Origin: Balneola sp. | GTDB taxonomy: Bacteria; Bacteroidota; Rhodothermia; Balneolales; Balneolaceae | Length of the DNA: 64,000 bases | Direction of reading: 5' to 3' | NCBI GenBank assembly: GCA_017640785.1 | Contig: JAEPPZ010000003.1 | Coordinates: forward strand, 51,899-115,898 | Part shown: piece by piece, positions 36,401 to 45,178 of the stretch | Numbering within the stretch: the first letter of the stretch is position 1 | Layout of the letters: every line of letters begins with the position of its first letter | The notes under the pieces: model-generated | What the model was told of the DNA's origin: nothing | The model's database searches: none | The model's input: the letters and a program-made list of their open reading frames with translations, nothing else | Made by a program: the position numbers and the translations under genes

Positions 36401-36646
36401 TTCCCATTTAATTCCTCCGCTCTCTGACTTCCAAACTCCACCTGAAGCTGATCCCACATACATGATGTCATTATTAGATTCTACAACATCAATGGCAGTA
36501 ATTCTACCACTCATACCAGCCGGACCTACGTTTCTTGGCTCCATTCCCTTCAGGAGGTCCATATCCAACTGCTGAGCCTTTAATTCGCTACTGCCCACCA
36601 TTAGTGAGAGAACTAATACAAAACTAATCGTAAATAATTTTTTCAT
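33446..36646 (-). CDS. Secreted Vps10/BNR-repeat (sialidase-like propeller) protein
   Basis: The 1066-residue protein has a signal peptide (MKKLFTISFVLVLSLMVGSS then ELKAQQ) and repeated Asp-box/BNR motifs such as YKSIDGGRSFE, FKTTDGGKTWE, YMTLDGGESWE, YRSDDGGYTWE and HITRDGGENWT. These form sortilin-Vps10-like beta-propellers up to ~residue 720. A beta-rich region and a helical tail (LRKTAELRDQVSQLSATLGK) follow. Such proteins are widespread in Bacteroidota and are often annotated 'glycosyl hydrolase', but no catalytic residues are evident. It is probably periplasmic or surface-exposed and may bind peptides. It is separated from the upstream protease gene by a hairpin. Confidence 0.85.
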   Translation of the reverse strand: MKKLFTISFVLVLSLMVGSSELKAQQLDMDLLKGMEPRNVGPAGMSGRITAIDVVESNNDIMYVGSASGGVWKSESGGIKWEPIFDDYGAASIGAIDIHQKNPSIIWVGTGEGNPRNSQSSGAGIYKSIDGGRSFELMGLEGTRNIHRVIIHPENPDVVYVGAQGSAWGDSEDRGVFKTTDGGKTWEKILYINTRTGIGDMVMDPNNPNKIFAAMWEFRRWPWFFKSGGEGSGLYMTLDGGESWEEVTSDDGFPEGELGRMGIAIAPSNTDVVYAHVESKENAIYRSDDGGYTWELRQTVEKDGEVGNRPFYYAEIYVDPFNENTVYSIYTYISKSTDGARSFESLYPYYNWVHPDHHAFWLSKDNRGFMIDGNDGGLNITYDGGDSWRFINNIPVGQFYHVNVDNRIPYNIYGGMQDNGSWQGPAYVWRSGGIRNAYWEELYFGDGFDVIMDQSDDRYVFAMSQQGNIGRVDLETGAGRFVRPTHPDGENLRFNWNSAVNFDPFNEETIYFGSQYVHKSDDRGESWTIISPDLTTNDTTKQKQHESGGITMDATGAENFTTILAIEPSSLEQGLIWVGTDDGKVHITRDGGENWTDLTKNIKGIPSGSWVAQVKASKFNAGEAVAVINNYRRDDWGTYVMHTKDYGKKWTNIAKDKGMEGYALSFVQDPVEPNLMFVGTELGLYVSIDGGKAWTKWTNGYPTVSTYDMVIHPREHDLVIGTFGRAFWVLDDIRPLRDLAKNGIDELDKAIRVYAAPDAYQADWRQARGMRFSADGVFAGENRSGGARLTYSVNSEMLKKDDDGKEMKSSDKKEKVTVEVFNMSGEKIRTFERTPEHDGINRTSWGMDKAGIRGASRRKARPNAPEPSGGDVLPGTYKVKFTYGEFSDSTTVKVMSDPRIEVTMAALRKTAELRDQVSQLSATLGKATNQLIDAEEIVETHEALAKADTRDKKELKEINEANKEIKKKIEDLMNMVFGKSDDRQGITRNPEPTTMQAIFGPFRYLGNDYDGPGTTEENLLRLAEEEVEKALTKINAFFTEDWPAYQQAMENADFSPFKEFKTVDMD

Positions 36647-36670
36647 AACTGTTTATTTGTGTTTATAAAA

Positions 36671-36695
36671 AAAGGGTAGCGTTCTGCTACCCTTT
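36671..36695 (-). terminator. Terminator of the DUF5117-type protease gene
   Basis: AAAGGGTAGC and GCTACCCTTT form a 10-bp stem with a 5-nt loop. On the minus strand it is followed by TTTTTATAAAC, and it sits 18 bp after the stop of the gene ending at 36714. The Vps10-like gene is therefore likely a separate transcript. Confidence 0.75.
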
Positions 36696-36713
36696 AATTT
36701 GAAAAGATTTTAT

Positions 36714-39197
36714 TTAATCGTTTCCATCAAGAATCTCATCTATTCTTGCCCTGGCATCTTCAAAATGATTTTTAGTATCTCTGTTAAGAGATCTACCAGC
36801 TAAAGCACTGTTTATATCTCTTTTTAAGATTTCAAGTTCATTTCTTACGATCGGACGAATATCAGATTGACTTACATCCACTGAACGGGCGAAGAAACCG
36901 GAAGGCTCTTCGTTTAATAAATTACCCATTACTTCAATATAAGCACGCTGTAAATGACGTCTGTGAATTCCGGTATTTTGCTTTGCTCTGGCTTCAGACC
37001 AAATACCGTTTCTCGTTGCGTCCATCATTTCAGTAATTGTATAAGTATCACCGTCAGCACGTGCTTCGGCTTCTACTAATCTTGCGAGCCTGTCTGGTCT
37101 CATCAGATTATTAAGAACACCAACCTGCGCTCCACGGAACGTTTCAACCGCACTGGATTGATTAATTCTGTTCAGGATGTCTTTATTGAATGCCCATGTT
37201 GGAGTAGCAAATGCATGTTTATTCAGAAAATCCATTGCTCTTCGTTGATCTGATTCTGCAACCAGCTCATAAACTTCGCCGTCTTGGTCGTAGGTTTTAT
37301 ATGTTTGATAAACACCACCAACATAAGTTGTAACATGTCCCATATATCTTCTCCACTGACCAAGAACATTGTTATAGAGTTCAGCTAAATCTGAAAACTC
37401 TTCTCCGTCACGATCTGTCCATGTAACCAGATTTTCAGTGATAACCTGAAGGTTTGCGAGTCCAAGCTCACTTGCTCTCATCGCATCATCACCGATCGCT
37501 TCAGTTTGAGAACGTGGATCAGCACCGTTTGAGTAACCAAACCAATATAAAGGATCATCACCGTTAGCAACTATCCACTCATTCAGGATCTCGTTTTCAT
37601 CATCCGCTTTTTCGATATCAGGAAACCAAGTATAACCCCATTTGATGGACCATTTGTCATATTCACCAATTTGTGGGTAGTACTGAGTTACGCCATCACC
37701 GGGTTGTGCGATATAATTAAAACGTGCATAATCCATAATAGATGGAGCTGTACCGTGCGTAGATGTAAACTCAGGATCACGTAGCTGTTCAACAGTGTAA
37801 CCTACACTTGAACCCATGTTGTGAGGTAAACCAAGTGTATGTCCAACTTCATGTGCCATAACAAAACGAAGCATGTCTCCCATGATCTCATCAGACATTT
37901 TTACATTTCTGGCATCAGGATTTGATGCTGCAGTCTGAATAAAGAACCAGTTTCTTAAAAGGTTTTGGATATTATGATACCAAAGAATGTCGCTTTCAAG
38001 AATTTGACCTGTTCTCGGGTCATGAACATGGGGACCCTGCGCATTCTGAATAGGATTTGTTATGTAACGCATTACAGAATAACGAACGTCTTCCGGTGAA
38101 AATTCAGGATCTTCTTCCGGAGTTGGAGCTGCTTTACCTATGATCGCATTTTTAAATCCTGCTTCTTCAAAAGCTACCTGCCAGTCTTCGATTCCTGCTA
38201 ACAAATATGGAATCCATTTTTTTGGTGTAGCAGGATCTAGGTAATATACAATTGGCTCAACCGGCTCAACTAGTTCACCTCTCAAATAAGCTTCTTTATC
38301 TTTTGGGATAAGTTGATACCTGGTGATAAAGCGATTCGTTGCCGCTCTGTGTTCATCTGAACTGTAATCGTACTGACTAATTGAGAAATAGCCTACACGC
38401 TGATCCCAGTTTCTTGGCTGAGCAGGTTCTTCCGGTAACAAAATCATCGACTGGTTCATTTCCAATGAAATAGTATTGGTAGAACCATTATCAGGAGGAC
38501 TGGAAGCATCGTATGTTAATACATGACGTACTTCAATATTTTCAGGATAACTTGATATCCTTTCAACAAAAGAACGACTTCCGTCTAACCGTCTTACTTG
38601 GAAGTTTCTTCTTTGGAAGCTGCTTAATCCACTAATTAAAGCAACATCTGAAGTATAAAGACTGGTAACGTCTACAACAATTCCGGTTGTATCTTCATTG
38701 TTGGCCTCGATCTTGAACGAATAAACTACCGGCTCAAAATTATTATTCTTTACAGACTTATAGATTGGGTCATCTTCGTTAGCAACACTTGAATATGAAA
38801 CATGACGCAGCAAAATATTGTTGTCTTTTCTTTGCCATCTTACTACTTGTTGTCCACGAGCTTTTTGTCCTGCGCCGCCAAAACTTAAGTTTTGTACAGA
38901 ACCTGCTACACGGCTAACCAGTAGCATTTCTCTTTCTAACAGTTCATTGGGAATCTCGAAGTAATATTTGTCATCTACTTTATGCACGTTAAACAAACCT
39001 TCGTCTGTTTTAGCGTCTTTAGTGATTACTTCACTGAATTTTTTAATATCTCCTTTTTTCGGAGATGGTCTCTTTGTAGCTGATGAGCTGTTCCCTGGTT
39101 TTGTAGCCGATCCGGAAGATTTACAACCGGAAACAACTAGTACAAAACAAAGGGAGAGGGCTAGAAACCTGCCCATTAATTTAATACCGTAGTTCAT
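36714..39197 (-). CDS. Zinc metalloprotease lipoprotein (DUF5117/DUF4953 type)
   Basis: The 827-residue protein has a type II signal peptide and lipobox VVSG|C (Cys25). The zinc motif HEVGHTLGLPH (449-459, HExxHxxGxxH) defines a metzincin-like active site, followed by NMGSSVGYTVEQLRDPEF. The flanks match the DUF5117 (N-terminal) and DUF5118 architecture as I remember it. It is expected to be lipid-anchored and to degrade protein outside the cytoplasm. It is followed by its own terminator and is not obviously co-transcribed with neighbours. Confidence 0.88.
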   Translation of the reverse strand: MNYGIKLMGRFLALSLCFVLVVSGCKSSGSATKPGNSSSATKRPSPKKGDIKKFSEVITKDAKTDEGLFNVHKVDDKYYFEIPNELLEREMLLVSRVAGSVQNLSFGGAGQKARGQQVVRWQRKDNNILLRHVSYSSVANEDDPIYKSVKNNNFEPVVYSFKIEANNEDTTGIVVDVTSLYTSDVALISGLSSFQRRNFQVRRLDGSRSFVERISSYPENIEVRHVLTYDASSPPDNGSTNTISLEMNQSMILLPEEPAQPRNWDQRVGYFSISQYDYSSDEHRAATNRFITRYQLIPKDKEAYLRGELVEPVEPIVYYLDPATPKKWIPYLLAGIEDWQVAFEEAGFKNAIIGKAAPTPEEDPEFSPEDVRYSVMRYITNPIQNAQGPHVHDPRTGQILESDILWYHNIQNLLRNWFFIQTAASNPDARNVKMSDEIMGDMLRFVMAHEVGHTLGLPHNMGSSVGYTVEQLRDPEFTSTHGTAPSIMDYARFNYIAQPGDGVTQYYPQIGEYDKWSIKWGYTWFPDIEKADDENEILNEWIVANGDDPLYWFGYSNGADPRSQTEAIGDDAMRASELGLANLQVITENLVTWTDRDGEEFSDLAELYNNVLGQWRRYMGHVTTYVGGVYQTYKTYDQDGEVYELVAESDQRRAMDFLNKHAFATPTWAFNKDILNRINQSSAVETFRGAQVGVLNNLMRPDRLARLVEAEARADGDTYTITEMMDATRNGIWSEARAKQNTGIHRRHLQRAYIEVMGNLLNEEPSGFFARSVDVSQSDIRPIVRNELEILKRDINSALAGRSLNRDTKNHFEDARARIDEILDGND

Positions 39198-39302
39198 TTC
39201 TTACTTATTTATTTAAAATTTCAAAAGTAAGATAAAGTGAGACTATGCTAGGAGCTAATCAAGTTTATTATTTAAGTAAGGTGTAAAAAGTTTAAAAGGA
39301 AT

Positions 39303-40178
39303 TTACTTTAAATACTGTCTGAACCATGCCCCGGTTAAATCTACTAATTCCTTAAACTGAGGTGGGAAAAACTCCTCTTCAAACGGATGGGAGGCACCAA
39401 ATGTGTGGCCCGCTTTAGCGATAAGTCTCAACTCTTTTTCTTTTGAGCCGCATGCAATTTCTAACTCTTCAGAATTGGATTGAGCTACATCCTCATCTTC
39501 TCTTCCGTGAATGAACAAACTTGGTATTACAAGTTCTTTAACTCTTCTAAGAGCAATTAAACGATCTGCATTTTCCTTGGTATCATCGTACCAACTCTTG
39601 TCTACTTTCATCTCCTGTCCGGTTCGGCTGTTTTTATAGATGGTATAGCCTTTTTCTTCCCAGTCAGATTTTTCTTTTTCACTGAAACGATCTAAATAAT
39701 CCGCGACAGCTGCCCATGTCACTAAACATTTAACTGATTCATATTCTGCTGCCGCTGCAATTGCTGTATGCCCGCCTCTGGAATGCCCTACAATTCCAAT
39801 TGAATCAGTATTCAAATTGGAGTGTGAATCATCAATTTCACCGGTTTGAAGTGCTCTTATTACCACACCGATCTCGTCCAGATCTTTACTGAGTGTGGAT
39901 TTCTGAAAAAGATCCAATCGTTCGTATTCCGTTCTACCATTGCCAATTCCGTTGTGTGAGAAGTTAATCGCCAGTACTCCAAAACCATGACGGGCTATAT
40001 CTTCACAAGCATCCGGAAAAGGACCCCAATCTTTGAATCCTTTAAAACCATGTAGAAATATAATAACAGGGAAATCTTTTCTCGTTCCACTGATTGGTGA
40101 ATACAGATCATACTTTATTGGGAGGTTTTCTTCTGTAAGAATTTGTCCCGACGAGATTGATAAATTATCATATTCCAT
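39303..40178 (-). CDS. Alpha/beta hydrolase (dienelactone hydrolase-like)
   Basis: The 291-residue cytosolic protein has VIIFLHGFKGFKDWGPF (oxyanion region), nucleophile elbow GHSRGG (Ser133), FIHGREDEDV (Asp) and KAGHTFGASHPF (His). The HGFKG...DWG pattern is typical of the DLH/BAAT-like hydrolases of Bacteroidota. No specific substrate can be named. It lies 9 bp downstream of the pseudouridine synthase gene and probably ends the scpB-rluB operon. Confidence 0.85.
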   Translation of the reverse strand: MEYDNLSISSGQILTEENLPIKYDLYSPISGTRKDFPVIIFLHGFKGFKDWGPFPDACEDIARHGFGVLAINFSHNGIGNGRTEYERLDLFQKSTLSKDLDEIGVVIRALQTGEIDDSHSNLNTDSIGIVGHSRGGHTAIAAAAEYESVKCLVTWAAVADYLDRFSEKEKSDWEEKGYTIYKNSRTGQEMKVDKSWYDDTKENADRLIALRRVKELVIPSLFIHGREDEDVAQSNSEELEIACGSKEKELRLIAKAGHTFGASHPFEEEFFPPQFKELVDLTGAWFRQYLK

Positions 40179-40187
40179 TACAGCTTG

Positions 40188-41027
40188 TTATTTTTTAAAA
40201 TCTAAAGTTTCTAATTTTACGAGCTCACGGATGTTGTTCACTTCTTTTTGTCTGAGGTAGCGCCACCTACCCATTTTAACTCCTTTTAAATTAAGGCCCG
40301 CATATTCAATACGCTTAAGCTTAGTAACTTCTGTCCCAAAATGTTCCACCATCCTGCGAATAAGCCTGTTTCGCCCCTCAAACACAGAAAGTTGAAAAAC
40401 TTTCGGAGCATCCATGAACCGTTTTACATTGTGTCCTTTTGCATCTCCGTCTTCCAGAGGAATTCCTGTTTTGAACATACTTAACTCCTCATCCGACAAA
40501 ATTCGTTCCGTTTCCACTTCGTAAGTCTTTCTGACACTGTAACTTGGATGCATTAAACGGTGAGCCAAGTCTCCATCATTCGTTAAAATAAGAAGCCCGG
40601 TTGTGTTTCTGTCTAACCTCCCGACAGGATATACTCTCGCGCCGGTTGCATTTTCAACCTCATCCAAAACGGTATTTCTGCCCTTTTCATCATCTGTTGT
40701 TGTGATCGTATTTCTGGGCTTATTTAAAAGCAGATACACAAATGGCTCAAGCTGTATTTTTTGACCGTTTACCTCAATCACATCCTGACGCCGAACCTTG
40801 GTTCCCATTTCGGTGATCGTTTTACCATTCACTTTCACCAAACCGTCTGTTATATATTGATCAGCTTCTCTTCGGCTACACAAACCTGCGTGTGCGATGA
40901 ATTTATTGATACGAATTTCTTCGTCCTGCGAATAATTCTGATCTACGCGATTTGGTGAAGTCCCCGATTTTTTCTTTTTCGTGTCTTTTTTTCCTTTAGC
41001 CGGTCCTCGTCCTGACTTCTTATTCAT
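40188..41027 (-). CDS. rluB: Ribosomal pseudouridine synthase (RluB/RsuA family)
   Basis: The 279-residue protein has a basic, low-complexity N-terminus (1-33), an S4 RNA-binding domain (~38-85, INKFIAHAGLCSRREADQYI) and a catalytic domain with PVGRLDRNTTGLLILTNDG, Asp139 being the nucleophile. It probably modifies the 23S rRNA A-loop region as RluB does. Its start overlaps the last base of scpB. The scpB-rluB order is widely conserved. Confidence 0.9.
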   Translation of the reverse strand: MNKKSGRGPAKGKKDTKKKKSGTSPNRVDQNYSQDEEIRINKFIAHAGLCSRREADQYITDGLVKVNGKTITEMGTKVRRQDVIEVNGQKIQLEPFVYLLLNKPRNTITTTDDEKGRNTVLDEVENATGARVYPVGRLDRNTTGLLILTNDGDLAHRLMHPSYSVRKTYEVETERILSDEELSMFKTGIPLEDGDAKGHNVKRFMDAPKVFQLSVFEGRNRLIRRMVEHFGTEVTKLKRIEYAGLNLKGVKMGRWRYLRQKEVNNIRELVKLETLDFKK

Positions 41028-41764
41028 TATTCCTCTTCATTTTTTGAGTCATTTTCATTTTCTTCATCTTCATAATTATGCTCTGTCTCATTCCCTTCTT
41101 CGGGATCTTCTTTTATTTCGATTGAGCCATCTTCTTCCTCTTCCATGATCATAGATTGCTCCAGCAACAACTGACGATGCTCTGCCATATCATCATCTTT
41201 AAGTATTTCTTCAATTTCTCTTGGCTTCGGAAGTTCCTCTACAGAATTGATCCCAAAATGTCTCAGAAAATGAGAAGTGGTAGTGTAAAGCAACGGTTTT
41301 CCCGGGCTGTCAGATCTTCCGGAAACTTCAATAAGTGCTTTTTCCATTAACTGACGAAGAATATACCCTGAATCTACTCCACGGATCTGATCAACTTCCG
41401 GCTTCGTAATCGGTTGCTTATACGCTACAATTGCAAGGCTTTCGATTGCTGATTGAGAAAGTTTTCTGTAAGCATTTTCGTGTTGAAAAATACTTAACCA
41501 ATAATGGAATTTTTTCTGAGTTACAAAAGTATAACCTTTGGCGATACGCTCGATCCTGAAACTTAAACCGTTTTCATCGTAGCGAGTGTTCAGTTTATCA
41601 ACAAAATCGCTAACTGTATCTTCAGAGATTTCTATCTGTTCTTCATTTTCGACAATGATGGATTTAATTTTCTGCCCCGAAATAGGTTCTTCACTGGCAA
41701 AGATCAGCGCTTCAATAACTGAAGATAATCGTGTTCCATCTACAAATTGATAATCGTTTTTCAT
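41027..41764 (-). CDS. scpB: Segregation and condensation protein B
   Basis: The 245-residue protein has two winged-helix domains, with LSSVIEALIFASEEPISGQK at 13-32 and the family-diagnostic QSAIESLAIVAYKQPITKPE, then IRGVDSGYILRQLMEKALIE. The last ~45 residues are an acidic Glu/Asp/Asn tail. ScpB partners ScpA in the SMC condensin; scpA is not in this window. Upstream lies a GxxExxY gene in inverted repeats that may have separated it from its former neighbours. Confidence 0.93.
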   Translation of the reverse strand: MKNDYQFVDGTRLSSVIEALIFASEEPISGQKIKSIIVENEEQIEISEDTVSDFVDKLNTRYDENGLSFRIERIAKGYTFVTQKKFHYWLSIFQHENAYRKLSQSAIESLAIVAYKQPITKPEVDQIRGVDSGYILRQLMEKALIEVSGRSDSPGKPLLYTTTSHFLRHFGINSVEELPKPREIEEILKDDDMAEHRQLLLEQSMIMEEEEDGSIEIKEDPEEGNETEHNYEDEENENDSKNEEE

Positions 41765-41770
41765 TTAATT

Positions 41771-41792
41771 AACCACAAAGTTCACAAAGATT
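41771..41792. repeat. Left inverted repeat flanking the GxxExxY gene
   Basis: AACCACAAAGTTCACAAAGATT pairs as an inverted copy with 42179-42200 (18 of 22 positions). Its last bases include the TAA of the GxxExxY gene. A related arm pair without an ORF occurs at 45179-45250. Confidence 0.7.
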
Positions 41793-42174
41793 AATTTATA
41801 ATTCTTTTGATTCCCTGTTTCAAATATTTGACATTAAAATTTAACAGCAAACCTAATCTGAAATTACTCATTTTAAGATAGCTCATAACTTGAGCAATAT
41901 GAATATTATTCAATTCTTCTACTGCCTTTAACTCTACGACTAATTCCCTCTCCACTAATAAATCGATTCTGTAGCCACAGTCTAATTCAACATTTTTATA
42001 CTTGATTGGCATTGGTTTCTCTTTTTCCACATTTAAGCCCTTTTCAGTTAGAGAATAAAACAAACAAGCTTGATATGCCGATTCTAAAAGGCCAGGTCCC
42101 AGCTCTTTATGAACTTCTATTGCCTCACCAATTACAACCTTAGACAATTTGTTTAATTTCTCCATTTCTAACAT
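41791..42174 (-). CDS. GxxExxY family protein
   Basis: The 127-residue protein carries the defining GxxExxY motif (GPGLLESAYQ, near 28-37), followed by the PD-(D/E)XK-like core LDCGYRIDLLVERELVVELKAV, where Asp and Glu-x-Lys could be nuclease residues. These proteins are small, widespread and uncharacterised. It may start at the first ATG or the one at residue 4. The gene is flanked closely by inverted ACCACA..-type repeats (41771-41792 and 42179-42200), which suggests it moved in as a unit between scpB and the aspartoacylase-like gene. Confidence 0.85.
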   Translation of the reverse strand: MLEMEKLNKLSKVVIGEAIEVHKELGPGLLESAYQACLFYSLTEKGLNVEKEKPMPIKYKNVELDCGYRIDLLVERELVVELKAVEELNNIHIAQVMSYLKMSNFRLGLLLNFNVKYLKQGIKRIIN

Positions 42175-42178
42175 AACA

Positions 42179-42200
42179 AACCTTTGTGCCCTCTGTGGTT
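42179..42200. repeat. Right inverted repeat flanking the GxxExxY gene
   Basis: AACCTTTGTGCCCTCTGTGGTT is the inverted partner of 41771-41792. It reaches into the stop codon (TGA) of the aspartoacylase-like gene at 42200-42202, so an insertion may have supplied the present stop. Confidence 0.7.
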
Positions 42201-43165
42201 CAACCCAAGTCTTTTACAATAAAGAACCCATCATTTCCCTGTTCCTGATACAGCGGCATTAAGATATACCCTTCAGCCTGTGCTTCAATTCTGCCTAATT
42301 TATCATTAGCGAGCCAATCACCTTTTTTAATCTTATCGAAGTTTTTGAAGCCCGGTCTCATTACAAAATCATCGTCTTCTTCAATAATATGCTTATATAT
42401 GAACTCTACTTTTTTAGGAAGACCGGCTGTTTGCTGAGCTAAAAATTCATGATATGGTTCATAATCAGGAATATACGAAAGATCCAGACATCCCGACGCA
42501 TTCAGAAGTGCATAGACTCCTGCAGTAGCATTAAATTCCGCACTTTCGCTAAAATGCATCCCTGCTTCAAATGCGAAGCCGATATTCCCTGTACTTTGAA
42601 TATATTTTAGTGCAATTCCGTGCAATGCTTTTTCAATACCAAAGATCAAAGGCACATTCAATTTACTTAAAAGTTCTACATTCTTTTTTTCTCTGGAACT
42701 GATGGCAAATAAACCCGTTGCTGCCGAAAAAGTATGCAGATCCGCAAAGATCACAGGTTCTTTTTTATTCTCATTAAGGATAATCGGATCTATAATTTCT
42801 AAAACCGCTTTGGTTTCTCTCCGTTCAGCCGTAAGCACTTCTTCAAATGGAGTTCTCCTTACTTTGTCTAGGATGGATGTAAACCAAATGCGATTCATAT
42901 CTTCGTCTATGAACCGCTCTCCTTTACTTAGTGCTTCAAGGTTTCCTCGTATACCAATAAAATTGCCACAGAACTTGTCTTCAAGACCTTTGATCTTTTC
43001 GAGCACATGCTCTACTGCTTTTATACTTGTTGGTTCATTCCCATGAACTCCTGCAAGCGCAATAATTGTTGGGCCCGGTTTGTTCCCTTCAAGCTTCCCG
43101 ATTATTCGGTCTTTGTATGCAACTGAATTTGTATTCTTTTCTTCTTTTTCAGCCAATATTTCCAA
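42200..43165 (-). CDS. Succinylglutamate desuccinylase/aspartoacylase family protein
   Basis: This 321-residue zinc carboxypeptidase-fold protein has IIALAGVHGNEPTS, with His41 and Glu44 as zinc ligands, DEDMNRIW with the substrate-binding Asn-Arg, and FADLHTFSAATGLFAI with the third ligand His. The C-terminal ~80 residues form the beta-rich AstE/AspA tail (KKGDWLANDKLGRIEAQA). It hydrolyses an N-acyl amino acid or related amide, but the substrate is unknown. It directly abuts the GCS2-CBS gene (no gap), so the two likely act together. Confidence 0.87.
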   Translation of the reverse strand: MEILAEKEEKNTNSVAYKDRIIGKLEGNKPGPTIIALAGVHGNEPTSIKAVEHVLEKIKGLEDKFCGNFIGIRGNLEALSKGERFIDEDMNRIWFTSILDKVRRTPFEEVLTAERRETKAVLEIIDPIILNENKKEPVIFADLHTFSAATGLFAISSREKKNVELLSKLNVPLIFGIEKALHGIALKYIQSTGNIGFAFEAGMHFSESAEFNATAGVYALLNASGCLDLSYIPDYEPYHEFLAQQTAGLPKKVEFIYKHIIEEDDDFVMRPGFKNFDKIKKGDWLANDKLGRIEAQAEGYILMPLYQEQGNDGFFIVKDLG

Positions 43166-45103
43166 TCAGTTTTCCTTCTTACTTTTGTTTTCTTTTGCCA
43201 GCGCTTTGATCAGTCTTCTGCTGATATTCAAAAAATTATCTTCCGTTATAATGCCAACTAACCGGCTGTTCTTCACTACCGGTAAACATCCGATCTGCTG
43301 ATCCTGCATAATTTCCATCGCTTCAATAATGGAAGCTTCCGGATGTATGGTTATCGGATTGCTGATCATAATATCTTCTATCGCATGACTTTTATATTCC
43401 CCTTCTTCATTTGCGGCCTTAGAATATTCTCTCAACACCATCCGCATCGAAACCAATCCCACTAAATGTTTTTGATCATCTTCAATAGGAATATATCTGA
43501 TCCTCCGCCAGTCCAATAAATTTGAAGCGAACTCAATCAGATCGTCTTTGCGCGCCGTAAAAAGATCGGTAGTCATAAACTCTTCCACCAGCAAAGTAGA
43601 AGGTTTCCATAAAGCCACATCTTCCACTCGCGCCAAACCCCATTTATGAACCGGTTCTCCTTTTTGTTGATTTTTAGCCATTGCTCCGGTTATCGTCGAA
43701 AGTGTTTGTTCTCTGTTATTCTCTTTGATAAGCTTCCCATAAGATTTTACCACCCAATATGATCCAGTTTGTGCACTTTCTACTCTGTCTTCAATTACAC
43801 CTAAATAAGTGTCGATATCAGATTCCAGAATATTCACTTTTTCAAGGCCTGCTCTGGCGATCGGCAAAAGTTCTTCTTTGATCAAATCGCGCGCAGTTAC
43901 TTTTCTGTCATCAGTCCAGATAAACTTTGTATCCAAACCCATTTTAGAAGCTGCAAAAAAGTTCAAACGGGCATTATCAAAATCCAACACTTTGGTAATA
44001 TCAGAGTATGCGTCTTCCATGCCATTCATTAGCCCCAACCAGAACGCAGTATTTGCAATTTCATCCACAACCGTTGGTCCTGATGGTAGTACACGATTTT
44101 CGATCCTCAAATGAGGTTTTCCCCCTCCGATTCCATAACAAGGTCGATTCCATCTGTAAACGGTTCCGTTATGAACATTCAGCGCCATCAGTTTTGGTGG
44201 TATTCCGTTCTTTAAAAGTTCATCAACATTCTCTTCCAGATTAGAACTTAACAGAACCCGATATCTTGAAATATCTTCTTTGTAAATGTCCAGAATACTA
44301 CCTCTTAGCCAATCCGATCCGAAAGTCACTCTTGGCAGTGAATCTCTTAAATGATCACCTACTCCGCGGGTATCTACCGATTGATGAAAAAGAGCGATTC
44401 GGGTTTCTGCCCATAATCTTTTGCCTAGCAGAATAGGAGAATTAACCGCACTTGCTAACACAGGAGCTGCTATTGCCTGAGCGATGTTGTATTTAGAAAC
44501 AAACTCATCAGGTTTAATTTGCAAATGGATCTGATATCCGGTGTTGCACCCTTCCAGAAGCGGAGTGTCGAATTTCATGAGTAATTCGTCCATTCCCTGA
44601 ATACGGATTTCATATTCTTTACCGCGCATATTATCTATGGCATCACACAACGCTTTATAACGCGGAAGCGGGGTCAGATTTTCAATTGCTACATCCGACT
44701 TGCGAATAGAAGGAAGAATTCCGGTCAATAAAATATCGCCGCCTAATTCCTGAACTTTTTTTCGTACGTAAGCAACCTCATTTTGAAGATTTTCTTCCAT
44801 CTGAGAAAGACAATTGTCTTTAAACTCCAGCGGTTCGAGATTGATCTCTATATTAAACTTTGCGATCTCTGTTGTGTAATTACCATCTCCGAGCGCATCC
44901 ATTACTTCCATGGCATTAGGCATTGCTTTACCATGCTCATCGATCAGACATAATTCCTGTTCTGCCCCGATACGGATTACATCTGTTTCAAACCAATCCT
45001 CTTCTAACATTCTTTCAAGAGCACGTGCGTCCTTCAGAACATTCTTCATGAACTTCTGAACATCTTCATTACTCTTTGCAAGTTTTACCCTTTCTTCGCC
45101 CAT
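43166..45103 (-). CDS. GCS2-type carboxylate-amine ligase fused to a CBS pair
   Basis: The 645-residue protein is a fusion. Residues ~1-495 resemble the glutamate-cysteine ligase 2 family (IRIGAEQELCLIDEHGKAMP, TEIAKFNIEINLEPLEF, HLQIKPDEF and the HLRIENRVLPSGPTVVDEIA block). Residues ~505-625 carry two CBS modules (VEEFMTTDLFTARKDD and IEDIMISNPITIHPEA), which usually bind adenine nucleotides. Family members join glutamate to an amine using ATP; the product here is unknown. The CBS pair suggests control by ATP/AMP or a similar ligand. The adjacent aspartoacylase-like gene could process or recycle the product. Confidence 0.85.
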   Translation of the reverse strand: MGEERVKLAKSNEDVQKFMKNVLKDARALERMLEEDWFETDVIRIGAEQELCLIDEHGKAMPNAMEVMDALGDGNYTTEIAKFNIEINLEPLEFKDNCLSQMEENLQNEVAYVRKKVQELGGDILLTGILPSIRKSDVAIENLTPLPRYKALCDAIDNMRGKEYEIRIQGMDELLMKFDTPLLEGCNTGYQIHLQIKPDEFVSKYNIAQAIAAPVLASAVNSPILLGKRLWAETRIALFHQSVDTRGVGDHLRDSLPRVTFGSDWLRGSILDIYKEDISRYRVLLSSNLEENVDELLKNGIPPKLMALNVHNGTVYRWNRPCYGIGGGKPHLRIENRVLPSGPTVVDEIANTAFWLGLMNGMEDAYSDITKVLDFDNARLNFFAASKMGLDTKFIWTDDRKVTARDLIKEELLPIARAGLEKVNILESDIDTYLGVIEDRVESAQTGSYWVVKSYGKLIKENNREQTLSTITGAMAKNQQKGEPVHKWGLARVEDVALWKPSTLLVEEFMTTDLFTARKDDLIEFASNLLDWRRIRYIPIEDDQKHLVGLVSMRMVLREYSKAANEEGEYKSHAIEDIMISNPITIHPEASIIEAMEIMQDQQIGCLPVVKNSRLVGIITEDNFLNISRRLIKALAKENKSKKEN

Positions 45104-45178
45104 CTCTTTATAAATTGCATTTAAAGCAGGTCGTAAATACTAACTTTATAAAGCGGAATGCAAGTTTAAATATCGTAT

